In this document: positions 55,789 to 64,000 of the stretch, one piece after another
Numbering within the stretch: position 1 is the first letter of the stretch
Layout: the number at the start of each line of letters is the position of its first letter
Assembly: GCF_001431415.1 (NCBI RefSeq)
Contig: NZ_LDJI01000001.1
Span: 1 to 64,000, forward strand
Length of the DNA: 64,000 bases
DNA from: Stenotrophomonas humi
GTDB taxonomy: Bacteria > Pseudomonadota > Gammaproteobacteria > Xanthomonadales > Xanthomonadaceae
Direction of reading: 5' to 3'
Translations under genes and position numbers: made by a program
The notes under the pieces: generated by a model
What the model was told of the DNA's origin: nothing
What the model saw: the letters and a program-made list of their open reading frames with translations, nothing else
Database searches by the model: none

Positions 55789-58617
55789 ATGACGCCAGTC
55801 CTGTTGCTGCTCCTCGCGTTGCCCTTCCTGCTGGCCGCAGTCATCGCACTGCATGGCCGCTTGTCACGGGCCGCAGCGGCATGCCTGGCGGGTGCCGCGC
55901 CGGTGCTCGGGGTTGCACTGCTCGGTTACCTGACCCCGGCGGTGCTCGACGGTGAGGTGATCCGCAACAGCTGGCAATGGCTGCCGCAGATCGGCCTGGA
56001 TTTCAGCCTGCGCCTGGATGGGCTGGCCTGGATGTTCGCCGGGCTGGTGCTGGGCATCGGTGCACTGGTGGTGCTGTACGCACACTACTACCTCTCACCA
56101 CGGGACAGCGCGCGTCGCTTCTACAGCTATCTGCTGCTGTTCATGGGCGCGATGCTGGGCATGGTGCTGTCCGGCAATCTGCTGCTGTTGATGGTGTTCT
56201 GGGAGCTGACCAGCATCAGCTCGTTCCTGCTGATCGGCTTCTGGTCGCACCGCAAGGACGCACGTGAAGGTGCACGCATGGCACTGATCGTCACCGGCGG
56301 CGGCGGCCTGGCCTTGCTGGCCGGCGTGCTGCTGATCGGCCGCATCGTCGGCAGTTTCGACCTGGACGTGGTGCTGGCTTCGGGTGACCTGATCCGTGCC
56401 AGCGCGCTGTATCCGTGGGCGTTGCTGCTGGTGTTGGCCGGCATCTTCACCAAGAGCGCGCAGTTCCCGTTCCACTTCTGGCTGCCGCATGCGATGGCCG
56501 CGCCGACGCCGGTCTCGGCCTACCTGCACTCGGCCACGATGGTGAAGGCCGGCGTATTCCTGCTGGCACGCCTGCACCCGGCATTGGCCGGTACCGAGCT
56601 GTTCTTCTATGTGGTCAGCGGCATCGGCGCGATCACGCTGCTGGTCGGTGCGTGGAATGCGATCTTCCAGCACGACCTCAAGGGCCTGCTGGCCTACTCC
56701 ACCATTTCCCACCTTGGCCTGATCACGCTGTTGTTCGGCCTGTCCACGCCGATGGCGGTGGTGGCCGGCGTGTTCCACATCCTCAACCACGCCACCTTCA
56801 AGGCCTCGTTGTTCATGGCCGCCGGCATCATCGACCACGAAACCGGCACCCGCGACATGCGCCGGCTCGGTGGCCTGCGCCGCTTGATGCCGATCACCAG
56901 CACCCTGGCCATTGTCGCTTCGCTGGCGATGGCCGGCATCCCGCTGCTCAACGGCTTCCTGTCCAAGGAAATGCTGTTCGCCGAAGCACTGGCCACCGGT
57001 GGCCCGGACTGGATGCGCACGGCGGTGAGCGTCGCTGCATTGCTGGCCGGCATACTCGGCGTGGCCTACAGCCTGCGCTTCGTCCACGACACGTTCTTCG
57101 GCAAGGGCCCGATCGACATCGATGTGGTGCCGCACGAACCGCCGCGCTGGATGAAGGTGCCGGTGGAAGTGCTGGTGGTGATCTGTCTGGCCGTGGGCAT
57201 CGCGCCGGCGCTGACCGTGGCCCCGGTGCTGCACGCGGCGGCTGGCTCGATCCTCGGCACGTTGATGCCCGAGTACAGCCTGTCGGTATGGCACGGCTTC
57301 AACCTGCCGTTGGCGATGAGCGTCATCGGCGTGATTGGTGGAATCGCGCTGTACTTCGGCCTGCGCCGCTTCATCGATCTGTACGCGGTGAGCAACCGCC
57401 CGCTGGGCAAGCACCTGTTCCATCGCGGCCTGGACCTGCTGTTCGGCTTTGCGCATCGCTTCACCGCCGCACTGGCCAACGGCAGCCTGCAACGCATGTT
57501 GATGGCGCTGGTGCTGGTGGCGGTGATCGTGGCCGCCGCGCCATTCATCGCCAACCCGGCGATGCCGACCTGGCCGGCACCGCAGCCGATTCCGCTGCTG
57601 GGCTGGACTTTGTGGCTGGTGATGCTGGCCTGCGCGTTCGCCGGTCTGTTCCTGTTCCAGCAGCGTCTGCTGGCCGTGATCGTGATGGGCGGCACCGGCT
57701 TGATGGTGGCGCTGACCTTCGTATTCCTGTCCGCACCGGATCTGGCCCTGACCCAGCTGATGGTGGAGATGGTGACGCTGGCGTTGATGCTGCTGGCCAT
57801 GAACTACCTGCCCGCACAGTCACCGCCCGAGCATTCGCGCTGGCGCAAACGCCGTGATGCGCTGATCGCCATCGTTGCCGGCGGTGGTCTTGCCGCGCTG
57901 GCGTATTCGCTGATGACCCTGCCGCCCAACACCATGGCCGGCGAGCTGCTGGTGCGCTCACTGCCGGAGGCTTACGGCCACAACGTGGTGAACGTGATCC
58001 TGGTCGACTTCCGAGGCTTTGATACCTTCGGCGAGATCACCGTGTTCGGCATCGCCGCGCTGGTGGTGCATGCGTTGCTGCGGCGCTCGCGGATGGCGCC
58101 GGAACAGATCATGCCGGGCCCGCCGATCAAGCTGCCGGTGCCGGCCGATCTGGCCCAGATCATGTTCCCGCTGACGCTGACCGTCTCCATCTTCCTGTTC
58201 CTGCGTGGCCACAACGCGCCCGGTGGCGGCTTTGTCGCCGGCCTGGTGCTGGCGGTGCCGCTGCTGATCCAGTACGTGATCCAGGGCACGGCATCGGTCG
58301 AATCGCGGTTCGGCTTCGACTACATCCGCTGCATCGGCCTGGGCCTGTTGATAGCCCTGCTCAGTGGCGCGGCCTCGCTGCTGTTCGGCGTGCCGTTCCT
58401 GACCAGCGGCCACCTCGACCTGGAACTGCCGCTGATCGGCACCGTGCCGCTGGCCAGCGCGATTGGTTTTGATACCGGCGTGTACCTGGTGGTGTTTGGT
58501 GGGGTGATGCTGATCCTGTCGATGATGGGCACGATCAAGCCCTCGCGTACCCGCAACGCCCGTCATGGCGAAATCGATATCAACCGCCGTTCGGCACGTA
58601 CCGGGGAGATGCACTGA
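55789..58617 (+). CDS. mrpA: Mrp/Pha Na+(K+)/H+ antiporter subunit A with fused subunit B
   Basis: A 942-residue membrane protein. The first 750 or so residues are MrpA, homologous to NuoL: MVFWELTSISSFLLIGFWSH, FPFHFWLPHAMAAPTPVSAY (key Lys and Glu) and FKASLFMAAGIIDHETGTRD. The last 170 residues are MrpB (MFPLTLTVSIFLFLRGHNAP onward), so A and B are one chain as in PhaAB. It starts the operon; the ATG at 55789 is preferred because the preceding open frame runs through the usp gene end. The complex exchanges Na+ or K+ for protons and supports alkaline and salt tolerance. Confidence 0.95.
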   Translation: MTPVLLLLLALPFLLAAVIALHGRLSRAAAACLAGAAPVLGVALLGYLTPAVLDGEVIRNSWQWLPQIGLDFSLRLDGLAWMFAGLVLGIGALVVLYAHYYLSPRDSARRFYSYLLLFMGAMLGMVLSGNLLLLMVFWELTSISSFLLIGFWSHRKDAREGARMALIVTGGGGLALLAGVLLIGRIVGSFDLDVVLASGDLIRASALYPWALLLVLAGIFTKSAQFPFHFWLPHAMAAPTPVSAYLHSATMVKAGVFLLARLHPALAGTELFFYVVSGIGAITLLVGAWNAIFQHDLKGLLAYSTISHLGLITLLFGLSTPMAVVAGVFHILNHATFKASLFMAAGIIDHETGTRDMRRLGGLRRLMPITSTLAIVASLAMAGIPLLNGFLSKEMLFAEALATGGPDWMRTAVSVAALLAGILGVAYSLRFVHDTFFGKGPIDIDVVPHEPPRWMKVPVEVLVVICLAVGIAPALTVAPVLHAAAGSILGTLMPEYSLSVWHGFNLPLAMSVIGVIGGIALYFGLRRFIDLYAVSNRPLGKHLFHRGLDLLFGFAHRFTAALANGSLQRMLMALVLVAVIVAAAPFIANPAMPTWPAPQPIPLLGWTLWLVMLACAFAGLFLFQQRLLAVIVMGGTGLMVALTFVFLSAPDLALTQLMVEMVTLALMLLAMNYLPAQSPPEHSRWRKRRDALIAIVAGGGLAALAYSLMTLPPNTMAGELLVRSLPEAYGHNVVNVILVDFRGFDTFGEITVFGIAALVVHALLRRSRMAPEQIMPGPPIKLPVPADLAQIMFPLTLTVSIFLFLRGHNAPGGGFVAGLVLAVPLLIQYVIQGTASVESRFGFDYIRCIGLGLLIALLSGAASLLFGVPFLTSGHLDLELPLIGTVPLASAIGFDTGVYLVVFGGVMLILSMMGTIKPSRTRNARHGEIDINRRSARTGEMH

Positions 58618-59006
58618 TGGAACTGGCCCTGGCAAGCGCCATCGGTGTACTGGCTGGCATCGGCATCTACCTGATGCTGCGGGCACGCAGCTTCGATGTG
58701 ATCCTCGGCATGACCTTCCTGTCCTATGCCACCAACCTGCTGATCTTCAGCGCAGGCCGGCCGGTGATCGGCAAGGCACCGGTACTCAAGGACGGCGTGG
58801 CGACCAGCCTGGCGCACTACACCGACCCGTTGCCGCAGGCGCTGGTGCTGACCGCCATCGTCATCGCCTTCGCGATGACCGCCGTGAGCATCGTGCTGGC
58901 CATGCGCAGCCGCAGCGACAACCACAGTGATCACGTCGATGCGCATGAGCCCGAGCCGGTTGCCTCGGCGAGGGATGCCGATGCGCGGCCAGGAGCCGGC
59001 GCATGA
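58617..59006 (+). CDS. mrpC: Mrp antiporter subunit C
   Basis: A 129-residue NuoK-like subunit with three membrane helices; LASAIGVLAGIGIYLMLRAR and the Glu-poor TFLSYATNLLIFSAG segment are typical. The ATG overlaps the mrpA stop by one base (TGATG). The C-terminal tail is charged. Confidence 0.95.
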   Translation: MELALASAIGVLAGIGIYLMLRARSFDVILGMTFLSYATNLLIFSAGRPVIGKAPVLKDGVATSLAHYTDPLPQALVLTAIVIAFAMTAVSIVLAMRSRSDNHSDHVDAHEPEPVASARDADARPGAGA

Positions 59007-60544
59007 ATCACCTGGTGATCTTGCCGATCCTGATTCCGCTGCTCGGCGCCTCGCTGTCACTGTTCATCGAGCACCGCCGCTACGGGCCCAAGGTGCAGCG
59101 CAGCGTGGCGTGGTTGAGCATGGCCGCGCTGTCGGTGGTGGTGGCGCTGCTGTTCGCGCAGACCAGCGAAGGCCAGATTTCGGCCTACCTGCTCGGTGAC
59201 TGGCCGGCGCGGCTGGGCATTGCGCTGGTGGCCGACCGGCTGGCCGGCTGGATGCTGGGCACCACGACGCTGCTGGCCATCGCCTGCCTGCTGTACGCCT
59301 GCACCGGCTGGGACCGACGTGCGCCGCACTTCCACGCGCTGTTCCAGTTCCAGCTGGTCGGGCTCAACGGTGCATTCCTGACCGGCGATATCTTCAACCT
59401 GTTCGTGTTCTTCGAAGTGCTGCTGATTGCGTCCTATGGCCTGCTGCTGTCCGGCGGCCGTGGCCTGCGCATGCGCATCGGCCTGCACTACGTGGTGTTC
59501 AACATCGCCGCCTCGACGATGTTCCTGATCGCGCTGGGCATGCTGTACGCCACGCTGGGCTCGTTGAACATGGCCGAGATCAGCCAGCGCATCGCCGAGC
59601 TGCCCCCCTCACACCTGAAACTCGCCAAGGCAGCGCTGGGATTGCTGTTGCTGGTGTTCTGCTCGAAGGCCGCGCTGCTGCCGCTGTACCTGTGGCTGCC
59701 CGAGTCCTATGCCCGTGCGCCGGCGGCGGTGGCCGCGCTGTTCGTGATCATGACCAAGGTCGGCCTGTACGCGGTACTGCGGGTGAGCACGCTGTGGTTC
59801 GGTGCGGCTGCCGGCGCGATGAGCGGCTACGGTGCCGACTGGTTGCTGTGGGCCGGCGTTGCCACGCTGGTCGTCGCTGCGCTGGGTGCGCTGGCGGCAA
59901 CCCGCATGAGCGTGCTGGTGGCGTATCTGGTGGTGGTCTCGGCGGCGACGTTGTTCATCGCCTTCGCGCTGGGCAACGCCGGCACGATCTCGGCGGGCCT
60001 GTTCTACCTGCCGCACAGCACCTTCACCGCCGCGGCGATGTTCCTGGTCGCCGACCTGATCCGCCGCCGTCGCCTTCGTGCGGGCGAGCGTCGCGAGGGT
60101 GAACTCACCGTGCTGCCGGGCAAGACCGTGCCCGGCCTGTTGTTCCTGGTGTCCGCGGTGGCCGTGGCGGGCCTGCCGCCGCTGGCCGGTTTCCTGGCCA
60201 AGGTGGCGTTGCTCTCGGCCGTACCGGACGCGCATACCGGTGTGGTCTGGGCAGCGGTGCTGGGCAGCAGCCTGCTGGTGATCATGGGTCTGGCGCGCAC
60301 CGGCATCCGCCTGTTCTGGCATGTGCCCGGAGACGAGGACGCCGTACCCGAACCGTCCGTCGATGCCCCGGCACGCCCGTTTGAAACCGCGGCGGCCAGC
60401 CTGCTGCTGGCCTATGTGGTGGCGATGACCGTGTTCGCCGCACCGCTGATGCGCCAGACCGATGCCATCGCCGCGCAGCTGCTGGCGCCGGAGCAGTACG
60501 TCAATGACATTCGCGGCACCACGCCGCAGGTGAGGCAGCCATGA
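59003..60544 (+). CDS. mrpD: Mrp antiporter subunit D
   Basis: A 513-residue NuoM/N-like subunit with about fourteen helices. FNLFVFFEVLLIASYGLLLS carries the conserved Glu, and KAALLPLYLWLPESYARAPA the conserved Lys and acidic residue. It overlaps mrpC by ATGA. Proton-path subunit of the complex. Confidence 0.95.
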   Translation: MNHLVILPILIPLLGASLSLFIEHRRYGPKVQRSVAWLSMAALSVVVALLFAQTSEGQISAYLLGDWPARLGIALVADRLAGWMLGTTTLLAIACLLYACTGWDRRAPHFHALFQFQLVGLNGAFLTGDIFNLFVFFEVLLIASYGLLLSGGRGLRMRIGLHYVVFNIAASTMFLIALGMLYATLGSLNMAEISQRIAELPPSHLKLAKAALGLLLLVFCSKAALLPLYLWLPESYARAPAAVAALFVIMTKVGLYAVLRVSTLWFGAAAGAMSGYGADWLLWAGVATLVVAALGALAATRMSVLVAYLVVVSAATLFIAFALGNAGTISAGLFYLPHSTFTAAAMFLVADLIRRRRLRAGERREGELTVLPGKTVPGLLFLVSAVAVAGLPPLAGFLAKVALLSAVPDAHTGVVWAAVLGSSLLVIMGLARTGIRLFWHVPGDEDAVPEPSVDAPARPFETAAASLLLAYVVAMTVFAAPLMRQTDAIAAQLLAPEQYVNDIRGTTPQVRQP

Positions 60545-61047
60545 GCACGCGCCGTCCACTGCTGCGCCGGCTGTTCCCGTCGCCTGCCCTGTCGATCACC
60601 GTCGTCGCGTTCTGGATGGTGATGTCCTCCAGCTTCGACCTGGGCCAGTTGGTGCTGGGAATGCTGCTGGGCCTGGTGATTCCGCTGTTCGCGACGCGAC
60701 TGGATCGCGAATTCGCCCGTCTCGGCACCTTGCGGCCGGTGCCGAAACTGCTGTTCGTGGTGTTGTGGGACATCCTGCTCTCCAACATCCGCGTCGCCAT
60801 CCAGGTACTCGGCCCTGAGCGCCGGCTCAAGCCCGGCTTCATCTGGGTGCCGCTGGACATCGACAACATCCACGGCATCGCCGCGTTGACCAGCTTCATC
60901 ACCCTGACCCCGGGCACGGTCTCGGCGGCCCTGTCCGAAGACCGCCGCCACCTGCTGGTGCACGTGCTGCACCTTGAGGATGCCGACAGCCTGATTGCCG
61001 AGATCAAGTCGCGCTACGAAGCGCCGCTGATGGAGATCTTCCCGTGA
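60541..61047 (+). CDS. mrpE: Mrp antiporter subunit E
   Basis: A 168-residue subunit with two or three N-terminal helices and a soluble C-terminal domain. VVAFWMVMSSSFDLGQLVLG, IALTPGTVSAALSEDRRHLL-type region (here FITLTPGTVSAALSEDRRHL) and LLVHVLHLEDADSL are typical of MrpE. ATGA overlap with mrpD. Confidence 0.93.
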   Translation: MSTRRPLLRRLFPSPALSITVVAFWMVMSSSFDLGQLVLGMLLGLVIPLFATRLDREFARLGTLRPVPKLLFVVLWDILLSNIRVAIQVLGPERRLKPGFIWVPLDIDNIHGIAALTSFITLTPGTVSAALSEDRRHLLVHVLHLEDADSLIAEIKSRYEAPLMEIFP

Positions 61048-61328
61048 ACGGATACGAGATTTTTGAGACCACCGTCGTGGTGTGCATGCATGTGGTGGGC
61101 GTGGCGATGCTGCTGTCGCTGTGGCGCCTGCTGCGCGGCCCGACCGTCCCCGACCGCATCCTTGCGCTGGACACGCTGTCCATCACCGCCATTGCCGAGC
61201 TGATGTTGTTTGGCCTGTACCTGGACTCGGCCATCTACTTCGAGGCTGCGCTGGTGATCGCCATGCTTGGCTTTGGCAGCACCGTGGTACTGAGCAAGTA
61301 CGTGCTGCGCCGGGACATCGTCGAATGA
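61044..61328 (+). CDS. mrpF: Mrp antiporter subunit F
   Basis: A 94-residue subunit with three helices; the RLLRGPTVPDRILALDTLS motif is a hallmark of MrpF. ATGA overlap with mrpE. Confidence 0.94.
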   Translation: MNGYEIFETTVVVCMHVVGVAMLLSLWRLLRGPTVPDRILALDTLSITAIAELMLFGLYLDSAIYFEAALVIAMLGFGSTVVLSKYVLRRDIVE

Positions 61329-61663
61329 TCACTTTCCTGCAGATCGCGCTGTCGGCACTGCTGGTGTTCGGCTGCTTCTTCATCCTGGTGGGTGCACTGG
61401 GGCTGGTGCGCTTTTCCGATTTCTTCAAGCGCCTGCATGCACCGACCAAGGCCAGCACGCTGGGCGTGGGCTGCGTGCTGGTGTGCTCGGTGGCGTACCA
61501 CATCTTCCTCGGCGTGGACCCGCAGCCACGCGAGTTGCTGATCACCGTGTTCCTGTTCATCACCGCACCGATCAGCGCACACCTGATGGCCAAGGCCGCC
61601 TTGTCACTGATGATGGAAAGCCGGCCGAAGCAGCCGGGCCAGGAAGATCAGCCGAACGAATGA
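61325..61663 (+). CDS. mrpG: Mrp antiporter subunit G
   Basis: A 112-residue subunit with three helices. LRFVRFSDFF-like motif (here LGLVRFSDFFKRLHAPTKAS) and LITVFLFITAPISAHLMAKA are the MrpG signatures. It ends the operon; the ATGA overlap with mrpF makes six genes joined by overlapping starts. Confidence 0.94.
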   Translation: MITFLQIALSALLVFGCFFILVGALGLVRFSDFFKRLHAPTKASTLGVGCVLVCSVAYHIFLGVDPQPRELLITVFLFITAPISAHLMAKAALSLMMESRPKQPGQEDQPNE

Positions 61664-61665
61664 AG

Positions 61666-61734
61666 GTAGTGCCGAGCCACGCTCGGCAGGGTCTTCAGGG
61701 GTAACGCCTCAGCGCAGCATGGCTGCGCTTTACC
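61666..61734. repeat. REP (SMAG-like) heterodimer after the mrp operon
   Basis: GTAGTGCCGAG...CTCGGCA (61666-61687) is followed by an inverted GTAAAGCGCAGC...GCTGCGCT (61711-61734). The same palindrome pair occurs at 11926-11993 in the other order. It lies between convergent genes and could end both transcripts. Confidence 0.75.
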
Positions 61735-61753
61735 GGGTTCCCAAGCCCTGCGC

Positions 61754-62704
61754 TCAGAACAACAGCGCCAGCTCCAAACCGACCCACGCCAGAAACGCGA
61801 CGAACAACACCGCGCCTTCGCCTCGGGTGATCTTCAGGTCACCGCGCAGCATCGGGTACAGCATCAGCACGAACACGATGGCGGCCGGCAGTTCCAGCCG
61901 CACGAACGAAGCCGGCAACGGCATCGGCCGCAGCGCCGCCATGCCGCCGATCACCACCAGGATGTTGAACAGGCTGGAACCGATGACGTGGCCGACCACC
62001 ATGTCCCCCTGACCGCGACGTGCGGCGGCGATGGCCGCAGCCACCTCCGGTAAGGCAGTGCCGATGGCCACCGGCAACAGGCCGGCCAGCAGCGGCGACA
62101 TGCCCCAACCAGCACCAATCACCGGCGCGGCCTGCACCACCCAGCGCGCGCCGTAGTACAGCACCACGACGGCAATGACCAGACGGATGATGTTCAGACC
62201 GAGCACGGTGCGGGTGGTCGCGTAGTTGGCGATGCTTTCCTGCAGCTCGGCCGGCTCACGGCGCGCACGCGACAGCAGGAACGCCAGCACCGCGACAAAA
62301 CCCAACAGCAGCACGATGCCTTCGATGCGGCTGATGGCGCCGTCCAGACCGAATACGATCAACGCCAGCGATGCCACCGCCAGCAGCACCAGCAACGGCG
62401 ACAGCAGGCGCGTGCGCACCACCAACGGGTAAGCCAATGCGGCCAGCGCCAGGGTCAGGCCGACGTTGACGATGTTGCTGCCGACCGCGTTGCCCAGCGC
62501 CAGCTCCTGCGCCCCCACCGCGAACGCGCGCGCATTGACTGCCAGCTCCGGCAATGAAGTGCCGAAAGCCACCAGCAGCAGGCCGGCGACGAACGGCGAA
62601 GCACCAAACCGCTGGGCCAGACCGGAGGCGGCCTTGACGATGGAGTCTCCACCCAGCGCCAGCAGCACCAGCCCCAGAACGAACCACACGATAGCTTCAA
62701 ACAT
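61754..62704 (-). CDS. calcium/sodium exchanger-like protein (CaCA family, YrbG-like)
   Basis: A 316-residue protein with about ten helices in two repeated halves. Each half carries the alpha-repeat motif: VAFGTSLPELAVNARAFAVG and VAIGTALPEVAAAIAAARRG, with GNAVGSNIVNVG and GHVIGSSLFNILVV behind. The ATG at 62704 is used, with a GTG just upstream. It would move Ca2+ against Na+ or H+; as a neighbour of the Na+/H+ antiporter it may share the cation-balance role. Confidence 0.92.
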   Translation of the reverse strand: MFEAIVWFVLGLVLLALGGDSIVKAASGLAQRFGASPFVAGLLLVAFGTSLPELAVNARAFAVGAQELALGNAVGSNIVNVGLTLALAALAYPLVVRTRLLSPLLVLLAVASLALIVFGLDGAISRIEGIVLLLGFVAVLAFLLSRARREPAELQESIANYATTRTVLGLNIIRLVIAVVVLYYGARWVVQAAPVIGAGWGMSPLLAGLLPVAIGTALPEVAAAIAAARRGQGDMVVGHVIGSSLFNILVVIGGMAALRPMPLPASFVRLELPAAIVFVLMLYPMLRGDLKITRGEGAVLFVAFLAWVGLELALLF

Positions 62705-62777
62705 CACACGTCTCTCCCGGCGACGGCGGCACTGACGTCTTGATCACGTCGCGCCAGATTGGGTCTGGCCAAGCGTA

Positions 62778-63368
62778 TCAGCCGCAGCCTTCGACGTAGT
62801 CCACCTGTGGCGGCAGTCCCACGCGCCAGGCCTTGGTCTTGCCGTCGGCGCCCAGCTCGAACACCAGCATGCCCTGGCTGCCGTCGGCCGCCGGCACGCG
62901 CAGCGTCTTGCCACCTTCCTCGTACTTGTGCGGCTGCGGCGCCTCCGCCTGCGGATACAGCGCCTGCAGCTGCGCCAGATCCTGCCCCACCCTGCCACCT
63001 CCCGGCGCTGCGATGTCGGCCGTGCGCAGGTCGTAGCGGACGAAATGCCCGGCCTCGATCATGAAAGCCACGCCACCCTGGCCCTGCCCGACCGGCTGCA
63101 GGTAATAGCAGCCGCCATCGGCCGCTGCATCGCCCTGCAGCTCGGCGCCCCATGCGGTGGCCAGTTGTTCGGCATCCACGCCCAGTTGCGCCGGGCCGTA
63201 CCCCTGCCAGTCGGCATCGCTCTTGGCGGCGGTCTCGACAGCGGGTGCCGGCGCGGGATTGGCTTCCGCAGCCGGCGCCGTCTGCGGCGTGGCAACGGGC
63301 TCCGGCGTGCGGTTGCACGCTGCCAACAGGACGATCACGACAGCCACGGACAGTGCGGTGCGGGTCAT
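62778..63368 (-). CDS. lipoprotein of unknown function
   Basis: A 196-residue protein with a lipoprotein signal (MTRTALSVAVVIVLLAAC, Cys 18) and a Pro/Ala-rich linker (about 22-50). The folded part has LGVDAEQLATAWGAELQGDA, GGVAFMIEAGHFVRYDLRTA and DYVEGCG, with a Cys at each end (GGCYYLQ, EGCG) that could form a disulphide. Unknown function; codon use is typical of the genome. Confidence 0.72.
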   Translation of the reverse strand: MTRTALSVAVVIVLLAACNRTPEPVATPQTAPAAEANPAPAPAVETAAKSDADWQGYGPAQLGVDAEQLATAWGAELQGDAAADGGCYYLQPVGQGQGGVAFMIEAGHFVRYDLRTADIAAPGGGRVGQDLAQLQALYPQAEAPQPHKYEEGGKTLRVPAADGSQGMLVFELGADGKTKAWRVGLPPQVDYVEGCG

Positions 63369-63494
63369 GCGACGACTCCAGAGGGAAACCGGGGTCGAGT
63401 CTAACCACAAGCCCGTCGTCGGCGTGCAAGTTGTCATCGTGCTTTCACCTGCGCCCAGCAGGCTGGGGCCCCCGCGCTGTCGCTTCGGCCGATC

Positions 63495-64000
63495 ATGCAC
63501 CCGCGCAAGACCGAACTCGCCCATACCGTGCTGCAAGCCCACCGGGCCCCGCTGGACCTGCGCCAGCGGCGCGCGCTGATCCTGTGCGACGGCAAGCGCA
63601 GCCTTGCCGAACTGAGCGTGCTGCTGGGCACCGATGCGCCCGCGCTGATCAGCCAACTGCAGCGCAGCGGTTACCTGGATGCCGACGACGCTGTCGCCGC
63701 GCCGCTTGTTGCAACGGTGGCAACGCCGGCACCGGCGCCTGCGGTCGAGCGCCGCCGCTCGATGGTCGCCGCGCGCATCTACGTGTTGGATATCCTGGCG
63801 CTGCAGCGCAATCCGACGGCCGCGCAGCTGCACCGCGTGCTGCAGGCCACCCGCGAAGAGGAGGACACCATCAACGCCTTGCAGCTGGCACTGGCGCACC
63901 TGCCGGCCATTACCTCCGACGGCTACACGCAGCGGGTGCGCGGGCGCCTGCAGGAAGTGCTGCCCGAGGTGCATCTGGCAGCGGTGCTCGATGGCGCACC
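63495..64000 (+). CDS. unknown protein, cut by the right edge
   Basis: A frame from ATG 63495 stays open to the end of the window, at least 168 codons. It starts MHPRKTELAHTVLQAHRAPL and has DLRQRRALILCDGKRSLAEL, a linker rich in Ala/Pro, and then IYVLDILALQRNPTAAQLHR. The first half resembles a small winged-helix fold (LSVLLGTDAPALISQLQRSG). I recognise no family; the 3' end is missing. Confidence 0.6.
   Translation, partial: MHPRKTELAHTVLQAHRAPLDLRQRRALILCDGKRSLAELSVLLGTDAPALISQLQRSGYLDADDAVAAPLVATVATPAPAPAVERRRSMVAARIYVLDILALQRNPTAAQLHRVLQATREEEDTINALQLALAHLPAITSDGYTQRVRGRLQEVLPEVHLAAVLDGA

Overview
The window is about 66% GC and looks like a chromosome segment of Stenotrophomonas (Xanthomonadaceae), probably of the S. 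maltophilia group. The evidence is a Clp-type c-di-GMP/CRP regulator, the neighbourhoods prmA-DUF3426-fis-purH-purD and aroQ-accB-accC, a scattered trp operon, and several GTAG-type REP (SMAG-like) palindromes between genes. It is ordinary core chromosome: I see no prophage, transposase, integrase or CRISPR array. The left edge is abnormal. Bases 1-244 are a degraded inverted copy of 245-488, and this looks like a fold-back artefact at a contig end.

Layout. 0-2.7 kb: a leftward group of tetR, a DJ-1/PfpI protein, ohr and a zinc-less MDR oxidoreductase, behind a palindromic operator; this looks like a reactive-electrophile or peroxide response unit. 3.2-6 kb: aroQ, an LprI-like gene, accB, accC. 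6-9.7 kb: an MHYT-GGDEF-EAL c-di-GMP enzyme and two envelope proteins of unknown role. 9.8-16.1 kb: prmA, a DUF3426 protein, fis, purH, a lipoprotein, purD, a YjaB-like acetyltransferase. 16.2-24.7 kb: aldo/keto reductase with divergent LysR, a YccS-like membrane protein, an MFS exporter with divergent LysR, and an LplT-acyltransferase fusion. 24.8-30.8 kb: three small membrane proteins (TM2, CD225, DUF2752), ampE, nudC, erpA, a bactofilin and its neighbours. 30.8-35 kb: a response regulator with degenerate GGDEF/EAL domains next to a hybrid histidine kinase with an Hpt domain. 35-41.4 kb: bfr, bfd with a Fur-box-like site, rppH, tRNA-Met and tRNA-Gln, rpsI-rplM, coq7, sugE, speD, clp. 41.5-49.3 kb: a TauE exporter and the leftward run trpE-SIMPL-trpG-lysE-DUF1543-trpD-trpC-HAD. 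49.4-53.2 kb: yegS-like kinase, an acetyltransferase, rpe, a membrane DnaJ-like protein, purC. 53.2-64 kb: an Mpo1-like protein, a sugar-epimerase-like protein, a double universal stress protein, the complete mrp Na+/H+ antiporter operon (mrpA and mrpB fused), a Ca/Na exchanger, a lipoprotein, and a gene cut by the right edge.

Most notable are the regulatory RNAs. (1) Upstream of sugE there are two ACGG-loop hairpins, the second overlapping the 5' arm of a terminator; this fits a guanidine-II (mini-ykkC) riboswitch acting on a guanidinium exporter. (2) An orphan rightward terminator at 50470-50498 closes a GGA-rich stretch with three hairpins, which resembles a CsrA/RsmA-binding small RNA. 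(3) Ahead of trpE there is a possible leader peptide with four Trp codons in five. All three come from reading the sequence by eye and need RNA-level tests.
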